DNA from: Hahella sp. HNIBRBA332
Lineage (GTDB): Bacteria > Pseudomonadota > Gammaproteobacteria > Pseudomonadales > Oleiphilaceae
Assembly: GCF_030719035.1 (NCBI RefSeq)
Contig: NZ_CP132203.1
Span: 2,294,001 to 2,358,000 of the forward strand
Length of the DNA: 64,000 nucleotides
Reading direction: 5' to 3'
Part shown: positions 33,330-43,145 of the stretch, in pieces
Position numbering within the stretch: position 1 is the stretch's first letter
Layout: every line of letters begins with the position of its first letter
Made by a program: the position numbers and the translations under genes
Notes under the pieces: generated by a model
What the model was told of the DNA's origin: nothing
Databases searched by the model: none
The model's input: only the letters and a program-made list of their open reading frames with translations

Positions 33330-36300
33330 TGACTTCACTCTCCTGACGGGACGCAGCGCCGCGTAATTTACGACGCGCCTGTAAAGCCCTTCGCTTGTCT
33401 CCCAGGTCCGCCTGCGCAGGAACGGACGCCTGCGTCGCATCGGACGGCTCAGGGGCCAGCTCCCTGCTCAACTCACGCAGCGACGCCGCTTTGAACAACA
33501 GGGCCACCGGGATTTCACGCTCCAGTCGTTGCTCCAGACGCTTGGCGAACTGAATCAAATCCAGCGACGTCGCCCCCAGGTTGAAGAAGCTGGCGTCCAC
33601 ATCCAGCCTGTCAACGCCCAAGAAACTTTCCAGCATGGCGCGCATCGCCTGCAACAACGTCTCTGCGTTCGCCCCTTTGAGAGACTCGGCGTCACTGCCG
33701 GGGTTGTCCTCCGGGCCTCCCTGAGCGCTATTGGCGCTGAACAGCATTTGCTGGGTGCTCAATTGCTTCTCCAGCACGACGCCGATAGGAAGTTTGGAAA
33801 CGGCGACAAAAGACGACGAGGTCTGACGCGCCAGGGTCGCCATCGCCAGGGCGATTTGCGTTCCTTCCAGATTCGACAGCCCCTCTTCCCGCAACTTGGC
33901 GGTGAAGCCGCGCGCTTCAGCGCGCTCCGCCATGGCGATCACGATTTTGCCGGTATGCCGTCCCTGCGCCATAAACTGAAACGCGTCGGCAATGTCTTTG
34001 GCGGCGTACACCTTGGTCGGCAGCGGCTTCAGCGCCTCCCGCGCCATTAAATCCACCACTTCCGACCAGGCTTCCTGGTAAACAGGGTGCTCCGCCCCGG
34101 CCTGCACGGCATGGAAGCTGCCGCCCTCCGCAAAAATCGACAATCCCAGCTTCCAGTCCTGCAGAATGTCCCGCAGGCCAAGCTCCAGGAAGCGACCTTG
34201 CGGCGCCAGTAAAGACACGCTTTCTTCCAATAGTTCTCCCGCCAGCGCGTTGAGAATCACCTGGAACGGTCTGTCGCCAAGCTGATGCCGGAACGCTTCT
34301 CCGAACTCCCGCGTACGGGAATTGGCGGCGCCTTTGGCGCCCATGCTCATCAGCAGGTTGCGCTTTTCCTCGCTGCCGGCGGTCACCCATACTTCCGCGC
34401 CCAAATGCAGCGCTATCTGCATGGCGGCCATACCCACGCCCCCGGCGGCGGAGTGGATCAGTATGCGTTCGCCCCGTTTTAGATTGGCGGCATGGCGCAG
34501 CGCGATCCAGGCCGTCGTGAACGCCACGGGGACGCCGGCGGCCAGCTGATAACCGAGCACAGGGGGGATCGGAGCCACTACCCGCTCCGGCATGATGACG
34601 TGCTCCGCCAGACAGCTATGGCCTGCGCACATCACACGATCGCCGACGCGAACCCGGGTCACTTCCGCGCCCACGCGGGTGACGACGCCCGCCGCCTCCT
34701 GCCCAAAGGTCATGCTTGGATCCGTGGGCGCCGGCAACACGCCTAATGCGATCAATACATCCTTGAAGTTAAGCCCGGCGGCCTTCACCTGAATCTCCAC
34801 ATCCCGGGGACCTGGCTCCTTGCGAGGCTCCAACTGGGTGCTGAAGGCGAAGTTGCCGTCGCTGGCGTCGCCCTGCCGCAATCGCATGACCCCATGACGG
34901 GGCGTATCATTATCCTGCAAAGCATTACTCTGTAACGCTCTGGAGACATCCATCAACAACAGATCATCGATGGACACCAGTAATTGACGCGTCTCGGAAT
35001 AGATCTTCACTTGCAGTAATTTACCGGTCCCCAGATCGCTCACCTGGACAAGGCTGCGGACTTTGTCGCACATGGGCGCGTGCTGCCTGAAGCCGCCGAT
35101 GGAAACCGGGGCGAACTGAGTATCCTCATTCTCTGGAGAGGCTATCAGCGTGGCGGTGTCCAGCAGCGCCACATGCAAACCGGAAGCCGCCGCTTCACCT
35201 TGATACGCGGCCGGCAACGCAAGCTGCACTTCTACGCTATCCGGAGCGACCCGATGCACGGCGACGACATTTCGCCAACGGGGACCGAACGCCAGGGCGG
35301 CTTTGGGACTGACGCCGACGCCATCTCTGGCGACAAACAGACTTTCTGCGTATCGCGGAGGCGTCGCCATTAACGGCTCCGCATCGCCTTCCCGCACAGT
35401 GATTTTTCCGGAAGCATGCTTCAGCCAGGTCTCGGGAGAGAAATCGCCATGGCCGGAATAAACAGCAAAAGCGGTCTGGTCCTCTGCAAGGGTTATGACG
35501 ATATCTGACGGCGTGGCGTCCTGCACGATCAGCGGTCTTTCAATGGCCACGCCATCCAGCGAAAACGCCTGCGCCCGGCCTTGCTCGGACACGGCGCGAT
35601 GAGCCAGCGCCAGCATGCCCATGGCCGGCATGACAGCGGTCGATGCGTCCATACGATGTTCGTCAAGCCACCAGTCCTGCCTGGCGTTCAGGGGACGTCG
35701 CCACACTAAAGCGGGAGACGCCGCGGTCTGAGCAGGGTGCTTGAGCGCCTCATCCAGTTGTTGCGCAGAGCGCGTCGCCATGCCGGATTCCGCCCAGTCG
35801 TCCCAGGCGATGGCCAGCGCCCGTCCGCCACGGCGGCGCACTTGCTCGGCATAGGCTTCCAGACAGGCGTTGGCGGCCACGTAGGCGACCTGCCCGACTT
35901 TTTCCTTCGGCAACAGGTTGCCCAGGCTGGAGAACAGCAACAGGGTTGGGTTACCCAGCTTGGCGAGGTTATCGCACAGGAAGCGGGTCCCCGTTACTTT
36001 AGGCGCCAGGGTGGCCAGTGACTCCCCTTCCGAACGCATTTGCATCATGGCGCCTTCGCCGCGACCGGCGGTATGGAACACATAGTCTATGCCGACGCCC
36101 GTCGCCGCGAGCTGAAATACCGGCGCGAACGCGCGGTTCAACGCGGCCTCGTCGCCCAGATCCGTGTGCAGCGTCACCACTCGGGCGCCCTTGGCTTCGA
36201 GCCCAAGCACCCACTGCAAAAAGTCAGCATGAGCGCTCTGTCTGGCGATCTCCACAGGCCAGTCCCGTCTTGGCGGCAAGGACTTACGCACCAGCAACAG

Positions 36301-39300
36301 CAGGTTGCAGTGATAGACCTGCGCCAAATGCTCGGCAATCGCCGCCCCCATGCCGCCATTGGCGCCGGTAATCAGCACCCAGCTATTGCGACTGATATCC
36401 GCAAGCGAGCGTTTAAGGGGCTGCGCCTGAATACGGGCGCTTACCCGTCGCCGCCAGAACGCATCACGCCGGAAACAATAGAACTGCCCCCCGCGCCAAC
36501 CTTGCTCAATCCAGGGCTTGAGCCCGCGGACGATTGTGTCTGCGTCATCCTTGTCCAGATCCACGCATAGCGTCGCCATCTCAGCGTATTCCTCAGGAGC
36601 GATCAGCAGCGGCCCCAGAAGCTGGCTTTTCTCCGCGCTTAACTTCTCCGTCCCATCCCAGGCGGCCATGCCAGTGGCGGGAAACACCAGCCTCAACCTC
36701 GGCGTAGACGGTTGCGCCGCGCTCCATTTCGCCAGCGTCAACGGCAACCAGAACGCCCAGAATTGCGCCTGCCTGTCATCCAGATCCTCCAGTAATCCCG
36801 TGACGATGACATCCATCGCCGCAGACGGGCGCAGCCCCTGTTGCGTCAGCCAGTCCTGCAACGCCTCAGTGATCGTGTTGACGTCGCCTTGCCACTCGCC
36901 GCACTCAATCAATCCGCAGCGTTCGCTGTTTCTCGCCAGCGCCTGCGCCAGATCCCGTTCTCGCTGGGTCTGGCGACGGCAGATAATCCATGTCTCCACG
37001 TCCGCCGCCGCGTCGGTTGCGGTGTCTACGGGCGGCCGCCCGCCGATGCTTTCCCATTCCTGTCCATAAAAGTGCGAACCAAAAAACAACGACGAAACCA
37101 TTGCCGTGTCCTGCGTGGAGACGGGAGACGGGGCGCGCGCATTCGCCAGACGCGCGCAGACGCGACGTTCAAAGGCATGTCCGGGCAAATGCGTCCGCAG
37201 GTTGTCCTGTTCTGACGCCTCAAGCGTCCGCTCCCGCCGCCGTAGTCGCGGCCAGTCGATGCCGGCGCCATGCGTCCAGGCGTTGGCGATGAACTGCAGG
37301 ACCGCCCCCACCTCTTGTTCAGCGCCGCCGGCGCCCAGGCTTGACGCCAGCCTCGCGGCATCCAGACGCAACCATTTGCGCGTATGCTGCAGCAAGTCCA
37401 CGCCGGTTCCCAACTGTATATAGAGAGACTCGGGATGCGCCTTTTCCAGGCGCTTTAACGCTTCTCCCCATTGCACGGGCGACAGCATCTGGTTAACCCA
37501 GTATTGGGGGTCGCACATCTCGCTCTCGGCGATATTGCGTCCCAGCGCCGTGGAGTAAATCACACACTGCGCCGGGCGCAGCGTATAAGACTGCAGCAAT
37601 TCGCCAAAGGCCCGCGCCACCGGTTCGATCAACGGCGTATGGAAGGCATGCGACACCGCCACGCGTTTATAGGTGACTCCCTGTTCCGACAGCCACTGTT
37701 CCACTGCGCTGGCGCGCTCTTCCGCAGTAGCCAGCGTCCAGACGCCGGGACTCAGTTCCGCCACGCGCCATAGGTCAGCGGGAAGTTCACCCTCAAAGCC
37801 GTTCTTGAAGTTAACGGCGAAGACCGCGCCCCTGGGTGTGGCGTCCATCAGCCTGGCGCGCGCGATAATCAGCTCCATGCCGTCTTCCGGGGTGAAAACG
37901 CCGGCGACCGCCGCCGCGGCGAATTCTCCCAGACTGAAGCCGCACAGCGCCGCCGGCTGGCAACCCAGTTGTCGCAGCCACACGCCCAAGGCCGTTTGCA
38001 ACGCATAGATCAGTGGCTGCAGATAGAGCGTCGACAGGGACTCCGGCTGTTTGAGACGTTCGATCAGGTCTTCCCGCAACATCGACAGCCGCTGCGCCGC
38101 CTTGTCCAGTAACCGGTAATACATTTCGCCGAATTCGGGAAACTCCGCCGCCAGACGCAACCCCATCTGGGGCGATTGCGATCCCTGACCAGGAAACAGC
38201 CAGACATGCTCCGTCAGCGGCGAGACCGCGCCGTCCATCAGCTCCCAACTATCCAACTGGCGCTTCCAGTCATCGCTGCTGGCGGCGACCAAGGCGGCGC
38301 GGCAGGAATAGTCATTACGGTTATCCTGCAATTGCCGGGCGATCGCCTGCACATCAATCGGTTCCTCGCCGACAGCCCCCGCCAAATAGGCGGAATAGGT
38401 TTCCGTCAACCGCGCCAATGCCGCCGGCGACGCCGCGGAGAGAGGCAGAATTTGCGCAGGGCGGGCACTCGCATCCGCGCCCATTTCGGTTTGTGCGCCA
38501 GATATTGTGGCGTCGTCTGTAGTGATCTGCGGCGGCTGCTCCAGCAGTACATGTACGTTGGTGCCGCCAATGCCGAATGAACTGACGCCCGCACGCCGAA
38601 TGGGCTGATCAACCGGCCACGCCTGCGCCTGGGTGGGCGCCCAGAACGGGGTTTTATCCAGCTCCAGATGGGGATTAGGCCTGTCGAAATGCAATGTAGG
38701 CGGAATTTTGCCATAGCGAACGCTGAGGGCGGCCTTGATCAGACCCGCCACGCCCGCGGCGGCGTCCAGATGCCCCATGTTGGATTTGACGCTGCCAATG
38801 GCGCAGCGAAACTGAGCCAGCCGCTCCGGCGGGGTCAACGCCGTCGCCACTTTGTTCAGCGCCTGGATTTCTATAGGGTCGCCAAGCACTGTGGCGGTGC
38901 CGTGCGCTTCGATCATGCCCAGGCTGGAGAAAGGAATATCCGCCAGTTGATACACCTGGGAAATAACATCCGCCTGCCCTTGAACGCTGGGCGCCTCGAA
39001 ACTCACTTTGCGATCGCCGTCGTTATTCATCGCGGATTCAACGATCACCGCATGGATGGGATCGCCATCCGCCACGGCGTCCTCCAGCAGCTTCAGTAAG
39101 ACGACGCCCACGCCATTGCCGTTCACCGTGCCCTGCCCCTGGTCAGAGAAGGTTTTACAGTGTCCGTCCGGCGACAGGATCATACCGTTCTGATACAGAT
39201 AGCCCCCGGCCACCGGGTCCGTAATGCACGCGCCGCCGGCCAGCGCCATATCGCACTCTCCCGCCAGCAGCGCCTTGCAGGCCAGATGCACGGCGGATAA

Positions 39301-39843
39301 CGAAGTGGAACAGGCGGTCTGCACATGCACCGCCGGCCCCTGTAACTTCATACGGTAGGCGATCTGCGTGGCGAAGGCGGCCGGGTCGTTGTAGTTGCCG
39401 ACGTCGAACATTTCCGCGATGTCCTGACTGGCGCCGGCGAACTGCTCCAAGCGCTCCAGGTTCAGCGTCGAACCGATAAACACGCCGGCGTTCAGCGTCG
39501 ACGCGCCGGGCGTGATCCCTGCATCGACAAAGGCGTTATAGCTGACTTCATGCAGAATCCGCAGTTGCGGGTCCATTTTCTGGGCTTCCCGCTGCGAATA
39601 GCCGAAAAAGCCGTAATCAAAGCACTCGGCGTCTTCCAGCGCGGCTTTCGCCGGGACATAGTTGGGTTGATCGATAAGATCGGATGGCGTCCCGGCGGCC
39701 AGGAGCTCGTCCCGGGAGAAAAACGACACCAGCTCCCGCCCCGCCAGAAGATTGCGCCAGAAGGCGCGCCAGTCGGGGCTTTGGGGGAATCGGCAGGAAA
39801 TACCAATTATGGCGACTTCGTTACCGCTATATTCTCGCTTCAT
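33322..39843 (-). CDS. Type I PKS module: KS-AT-KR-DH-ER-ACP
   Basis: 2173 residues. The KS has Cys in QTACSTSL (about 176), AHGTATVLGD and KSNMGHLD. The AT has GFSLGEF (about 635; Phe replaces the His of GHSxG) and HAFH (about 731), the malonyl-CoA signature. The KR has LITGANGGMG (about 1159) and Tyr in QVAYVAANACLEAY. The DH follows with DEHRMDASTAVMP (about 1394) and Asp in ALLDTATL; its Gly is Ala/Ser and there is one extra residue in the loop. The ER has FGQEAAGVV (about 1714) and HSAAGGVGMAA (about 1799). The ACP has LGATSLDL (about 2091). All three reductive domains would give a fully reduced C2 unit. The order KR-DH-ER differs from the usual DH-ER-KR. It overlaps the upstream NRPS by ATGA and the exporter by 8 bases. 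Confidence 0.92.
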   Translation of the reverse strand: MKREYSGNEVAIIGISCRFPQSPDWRAFWRNLLAGRELVSFFSRDELLAAGTPSDLIDQPNYVPAKAALEDAECFDYGFFGYSQREAQKMDPQLRILHEVSYNAFVDAGITPGASTLNAGVFIGSTLNLERLEQFAGASQDIAEMFDVGNYNDPAAFATQIAYRMKLQGPAVHVQTACSTSLSAVHLACKALLAGECDMALAGGACITDPVAGGYLYQNGMILSPDGHCKTFSDQGQGTVNGNGVGVVLLKLLEDAVADGDPIHAVIVESAMNNDGDRKVSFEAPSVQGQADVISQVYQLADIPFSSLGMIEAHGTATVLGDPIEIQALNKVATALTPPERLAQFRCAIGSVKSNMGHLDAAAGVAGLIKAALSVRYGKIPPTLHFDRPNPHLELDKTPFWAPTQAQAWPVDQPIRRAGVSSFGIGGTNVHVLLEQPPQITTDDATISGAQTEMGADASARPAQILPLSAASPAALARLTETYSAYLAGAVGEEPIDVQAIARQLQDNRNDYSCRAALVAASSDDWKRQLDSWELMDGAVSPLTEHVWLFPGQGSQSPQMGLRLAAEFPEFGEMYYRLLDKAAQRLSMLREDLIERLKQPESLSTLYLQPLIYALQTALGVWLRQLGCQPAALCGFSLGEFAAAAVAGVFTPEDGMELIIARARLMDATPRGAVFAVNFKNGFEGELPADLWRVAELSPGVWTLATAEERASAVEQWLSEQGVTYKRVAVSHAFHTPLIEPVARAFGELLQSYTLRPAQCVIYSTALGRNIAESEMCDPQYWVNQMLSPVQWGEALKRLEKAHPESLYIQLGTGVDLLQHTRKWLRLDAARLASSLGAGGAEQEVGAVLQFIANAWTHGAGIDWPRLRRRERTLEASEQDNLRTHLPGHAFERRVCARLANARAPSPVSTQDTAMVSSLFFGSHFYGQEWESIGGRPPVDTATDAAADVETWIICRRQTQRERDLAQALARNSERCGLIECGEWQGDVNTITEALQDWLTQQGLRPSAAMDVIVTGLLEDLDDRQAQFWAFWLPLTLAKWSAAQPSTPRLRLVFPATGMAAWDGTEKLSAEKSQLLGPLLIAPEEYAEMATLCVDLDKDDADTIVRGLKPWIEQGWRGGQFYCFRRDAFWRRRVSARIQAQPLKRSLADISRNSWVLITGANGGMGAAIAEHLAQVYHCNLLLLVRKSLPPRRDWPVEIARQSAHADFLQWVLGLEAKGARVVTLHTDLGDEAALNRAFAPVFQLAATGVGIDYVFHTAGRGEGAMMQMRSEGESLATLAPKVTGTRFLCDNLAKLGNPTLLLFSSLGNLLPKEKVGQVAYVAANACLEAYAEQVRRRGGRALAIAWDDWAESGMATRSAQQLDEALKHPAQTAASPALVWRRPLNARQDWWLDEHRMDASTAVMPAMGMLALAHRAVSEQGRAQAFSLDGVAIERPLIVQDATPSDIVITLAEDQTAFAVYSGHGDFSPETWLKHASGKITVREGDAEPLMATPPRYAESLFVARDGVGVSPKAALAFGPRWRNVVAVHRVAPDSVEVQLALPAAYQGEAAASGLHVALLDTATLIASPENEDTQFAPVSIGGFRQHAPMCDKVRSLVQVSDLGTGKLLQVKIYSETRQLLVSIDDLLLMDVSRALQSNALQDNDTPRHGVMRLRQGDASDGNFAFSTQLEPRKEPGPRDVEIQVKAAGLNFKDVLIALGVLPAPTDPSMTFGQEAAGVVTRVGAEVTRVRVGDRVMCAGHSCLAEHVIMPERVVAPIPPVLGYQLAAGVPVAFTTAWIALRHAANLKRGERILIHSAAGGVGMAAMQIALHLGAEVWVTAGSEEKRNLLMSMGAKGAANSRTREFGEAFRHQLGDRPFQVILNALAGELLEESVSLLAPQGRFLELGLRDILQDWKLGLSIFAEGGSFHAVQAGAEHPVYQEAWSEVVDLMAREALKPLPTKVYAAKDIADAFQFMAQGRHTGKIVIAMAERAEARGFTAKLREEGLSNLEGTQIALAMATLARQTSSSFVAVSKLPIGVVLEKQLSTQQMLFSANSAQGGPEDNPGSDAESLKGANAETLLQAMRAMLESFLGVDRLDVDASFFNLGATSLDLIQFAKRLEQRLEREIPVALLFKAASLRELSRELAPEPSDATQASVPAQADLGDKRRALQARRKLRGAASRQESEVNE

Positions 39844-42800
39844 GATACTGAACTTCCTTTTACTTTACGCCGTCTGTCAGCCAGCCGGCTCTTGCCTGAA
39901 CGGGCGGACGACAGGATGTGTTCTTGATGGGACGAAACGCCCTGCGGCGAGCCGGGATTGGAGGCGGTTGCGTCGGCGCCTGAATGCGCCGTTGTCGCGT
40001 CGCCGCGTTTGATCCAGGCTGCGAATGAGGCGATGGTCGGGTGCTCGAAAATGACCGCGACGCCAATCTCTCGATCAAACGCCTGCTGCAACTGGGATTG
40101 CAACGAAATAACTTTGATAGAATCGCCGCCGGCGTCGAAGAAATTGAGGTGGGTCGCCACCGCCGGGACCTCCAGGACGCGGCTCCAGACCGCTTGCACC
40201 TGAGCTTCCACCGGGTCGGTCAACGGCCCCTGCGCAGCGACGATTTGCGCTTCCTCCTGGGCTTTGCGGGCGGCGATATCCAGAAGCCCCCTGCGATCTA
40301 TTTTTCCGGTCAGCGTGCGGGGAAAACCGTTGAGCGCGACTATTCGCGCCGGAATCCAGTTTTCCGGCAGATGACGGCGAATATGCTCCCGCATGCGCGG
40401 CTCCAACTGCGCCTGAGCGAGCTCGCTATCGATGAAGAGTCGCCATTGACGCTTGCCGCCAGGCTCCAGGGCGGGCAGCAGACAGCCGGCTCTGACCTCC
40501 GGCAGGGCTTCCGCCACCCGCTCCAGCTCACGAGGCTCTATACGAACGCCGTTTATCTTGACCTGATCGTCGATGCGCCCCAGGTATTTAAACCCTGTCG
40601 CCGGTGACAAAGTGACTGCGTCTCCGGTGCGGTAAAACGTCTGCCGCCTGTAGTTGACGAAACATCTGGCGGATTCAGCCGGGTTGCCGTCGTAGCCCTG
40701 CGCCACTGCCCGTCCCGCCACCCAGAGCTCGCCTCGCACGCCCGCCGGCAGCGGTTTACCAAAAATATCCGCGCAGTAGGCCGCCACGTTTTGAATCGGC
40801 CAGCCAATGGCGACCTCCTGCCCCAGGGATTGTTTCGCGCTGAGGCAGTCCACCGTCGTCTCACTGGGGCCATAGTGGTTGCTGACCGCGTATCCCTGCC
40901 GCAATAGCTGGTCGCGCAGGGGCTGCGGCAGCTCTTCCCCGCCGAAGATCCATCGCCGCATGGCGGGCAGCGGCGGCGCGTCCTCGATTAACCGGGCGAT
41001 GGCGCCGGGAATGAAGTTAACCAGGGTCACCCCCTCCTCCTGCATCAGGCGAATAAACGCCTGACGTTCCTGCAGGACATGGGAAGGGGGGTAAATCAAC
41101 ACAGCGCCGACAAGGAGGCAACCGAACAGATCTTCGACGCTCGGATCAAAGTTCAGATCGGTCAGCCCCAGCACCCGGTCGGCCGCCGACAGGCCGGTTT
41201 CCTTGATGAACCAGTCCAGTAAGTTCGCGACGGATTCATTACGGATAGAAATGCCCTTGGGCGCGCCGGTGGTGCCGGAGGTGAAAATGAAATAGAACTC
41301 ATCCTCGGGACGACGCGGTCTCCATAGTTCAGGCGCACAGGCGTCATCAGCGGACGCCTGCGCAAGCGCTGGCGCATCCAGCAACAGGCGACCGGCATCG
41401 CCGAACTCGGAAAACAACGCGGCGTCGCCCAGGACAATGTCGCACTTCGCCATGTCCAATAATGTCCGTCGACGCGGCAGCGGGTCTTTCGGGTTAATGT
41501 AGCAATAGCTCCCGCCGCTGAACAGCACCGCCAGAATCGCCAGCGTCGAAGCCTCTCCCTTGGCGAGATGCACCGCGACTCTGTCGCCGGGCACAAAGCC
41601 GGACCGGCGCAAGTGTTCCTGCAGCGCGCCGATCCGTTGCGCCAGCGCATGGTTGTGAATCCGCCTGTCGCCCTCTACAAGAACGACGCCTTGAGGCTGT
41701 TCGATCAGTCGTTGATACATTTGCAGCAACTGCGCATTGATATCCGCAGCCTCCGCCCGTTCTCCCGTCACCAGATAATGGTCTTCAGTCTGTTCCGGGC
41801 TGAACTTCAGCACGCAATCCGCCACCGGCGCCTGTGCAGGCAGGTCGATAAGATCGGCCGCCAGCGAGTCGAACGCCTGAAACGCCACCGTCACCGCCGC
41901 GGGATCGCCCGTATAGGTTTCTCCTGCGCTCAGCTCCACCCGCCAGTCCCGCTCTCCTGATACAGTGAGGGTCAGGCCGAAGTGGGTGGTTTCTTCACTG
42001 TGCAGGTCCGTGAGACAGGCATCGTAGGACCTATCCTGCAACGTGGCGTCGATGGGGTAATTGTCAAAGACCACCAGTGAGTCATACAGCTCCTCGCGCC
42101 GCCCTGCGATTTCCCGGATCAACAGAGGCGGCGTTTTTTCATGGGCCTGAGTCTGCTGCAAGGTCTGGAATACGGCGCGCAGCGCCTCCTGCAGGCTCCA
42201 GTCGCCGTCCAGAGTCAGCAACAGCGGCGCGGTGTTGGTGAACAATCCCAGCGGCTGCCGTTCCGCATTTTGCGCCAAGGCGGCTTCACGTCCGGAGAAC
42301 GCGCAACCGAAAGCCACGCTTTTCTGGAAAGTGAACTTGCTCAGGGTTAACGCCCAGCACAGATAGACAAAACTGGCCGGCGTCACCCCTGCGCGCCGGC
42401 AAACGGCTTCAATCTGCGCTTTACGGGCTTGCGGCCACAGACCGCCCGCCCTGGCCTCCGCGTCGCCGGATGGCGCAGCGCGGCGGAACAGCGGCTCCGC
42501 CAGCAGTCTGGTTCCTGCGGAGGCGTCCGCGTCAGGCAGGCGTTGCAACGCCTCGCGCCAGAACTCGCGGCTGCTTTGCAGTGCGTCAGGCGTCAGTCCT
42601 TTCCAAAGCTGCTGCGAATACAGTCGCGAGTCCAGCGGCGGTATTGGCTCGCCTCGCAATCCCTGCACCCAAAGCGAGACCAGCAACGAACTGCTCCACC
42701 CATCCATCAAAATATGATGGAACGAGAAAGCGATGCTCAGGCGGCCTTCTTTTGCGTCATGAAAACAGGCGATGCGAAAGACCTCCGCGTCCAATTCAAA

Positions 42801-43145
42801 CGGACGCGCCCTGGACCCGGCCAGCCAGTCAAGACAGCGCTGTTCGCAATCAGGGGCCGGGGCGGCGACGGACTCATAGGCCAGAGGGATGCGTGGACGC
42901 GCATAGACAACCTGATGCGGAACCCGTAATCCACGCCACACAAACACCGACCTCAACGCCGGTTGGGCGGCCTCAATAAGGCGCCAGACCTCATGAATCC
43001 GCGCCTCGTCAGCCGGGGTGCGCAGCGTGAAGGACACGCCGATGTGATACGCGCTGTTGCCGTCCTTTAACGCATGAAACAATAGACCGTTGGCTTGCGG
43101 CGTCGCCTGCAGCACTTCTTCGATATAGTTGGACGGGGTCGTCAT
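39840..43145 (-). CDS. NRPS module C-A-T
   Basis: 1101 residues. The C domain has an intact HHILMDG (about 143). The A domain has FTSGTTGAPKG (about 622), GRIDDQVKINGVRIE and a Lys in RTLTGKIDRRG. The T domain has AGGDSIKV (about 1010). The hand-read specificity code is DPENIGHVDK. It shares Asp235, Glu239, Asn278 and Gly301 with ornithine-type codes (DMENLGLINK), so an amine-bearing residue is a weak guess; I would not assign it. The tail after T is Ser-rich and basic and may be a docking segment towards the PKS encoded next. It overlaps both neighbours by 4 bases. Most likely it is the second elongation step, after the D-Asn module. Confidence 0.9.
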   Translation of the reverse strand: MTTPSNYIEEVLQATPQANGLLFHALKDGNSAYHIGVSFTLRTPADEARIHEVWRLIEAAQPALRSVFVWRGLRVPHQVVYARPRIPLAYESVAAPAPDCEQRCLDWLAGSRARPFELDAEVFRIACFHDAKEGRLSIAFSFHHILMDGWSSSLLVSLWVQGLRGEPIPPLDSRLYSQQLWKGLTPDALQSSREFWREALQRLPDADASAGTRLLAEPLFRRAAPSGDAEARAGGLWPQARKAQIEAVCRRAGVTPASFVYLCWALTLSKFTFQKSVAFGCAFSGREAALAQNAERQPLGLFTNTAPLLLTLDGDWSLQEALRAVFQTLQQTQAHEKTPPLLIREIAGRREELYDSLVVFDNYPIDATLQDRSYDACLTDLHSEETTHFGLTLTVSGERDWRVELSAGETYTGDPAAVTVAFQAFDSLAADLIDLPAQAPVADCVLKFSPEQTEDHYLVTGERAEAADINAQLLQMYQRLIEQPQGVVLVEGDRRIHNHALAQRIGALQEHLRRSGFVPGDRVAVHLAKGEASTLAILAVLFSGGSYCYINPKDPLPRRRTLLDMAKCDIVLGDAALFSEFGDAGRLLLDAPALAQASADDACAPELWRPRRPEDEFYFIFTSGTTGAPKGISIRNESVANLLDWFIKETGLSAADRVLGLTDLNFDPSVEDLFGCLLVGAVLIYPPSHVLQERQAFIRLMQEEGVTLVNFIPGAIARLIEDAPPLPAMRRWIFGGEELPQPLRDQLLRQGYAVSNHYGPSETTVDCLSAKQSLGQEVAIGWPIQNVAAYCADIFGKPLPAGVRGELWVAGRAVAQGYDGNPAESARCFVNYRRQTFYRTGDAVTLSPATGFKYLGRIDDQVKINGVRIEPRELERVAEALPEVRAGCLLPALEPGGKRQWRLFIDSELAQAQLEPRMREHIRRHLPENWIPARIVALNGFPRTLTGKIDRRGLLDIAARKAQEEAQIVAAQGPLTDPVEAQVQAVWSRVLEVPAVATHLNFFDAGGDSIKVISLQSQLQQAFDREIGVAVIFEHPTIASFAAWIKRGDATTAHSGADATASNPGSPQGVSSHQEHILSSARSGKSRLADRRRKVKGSSVS

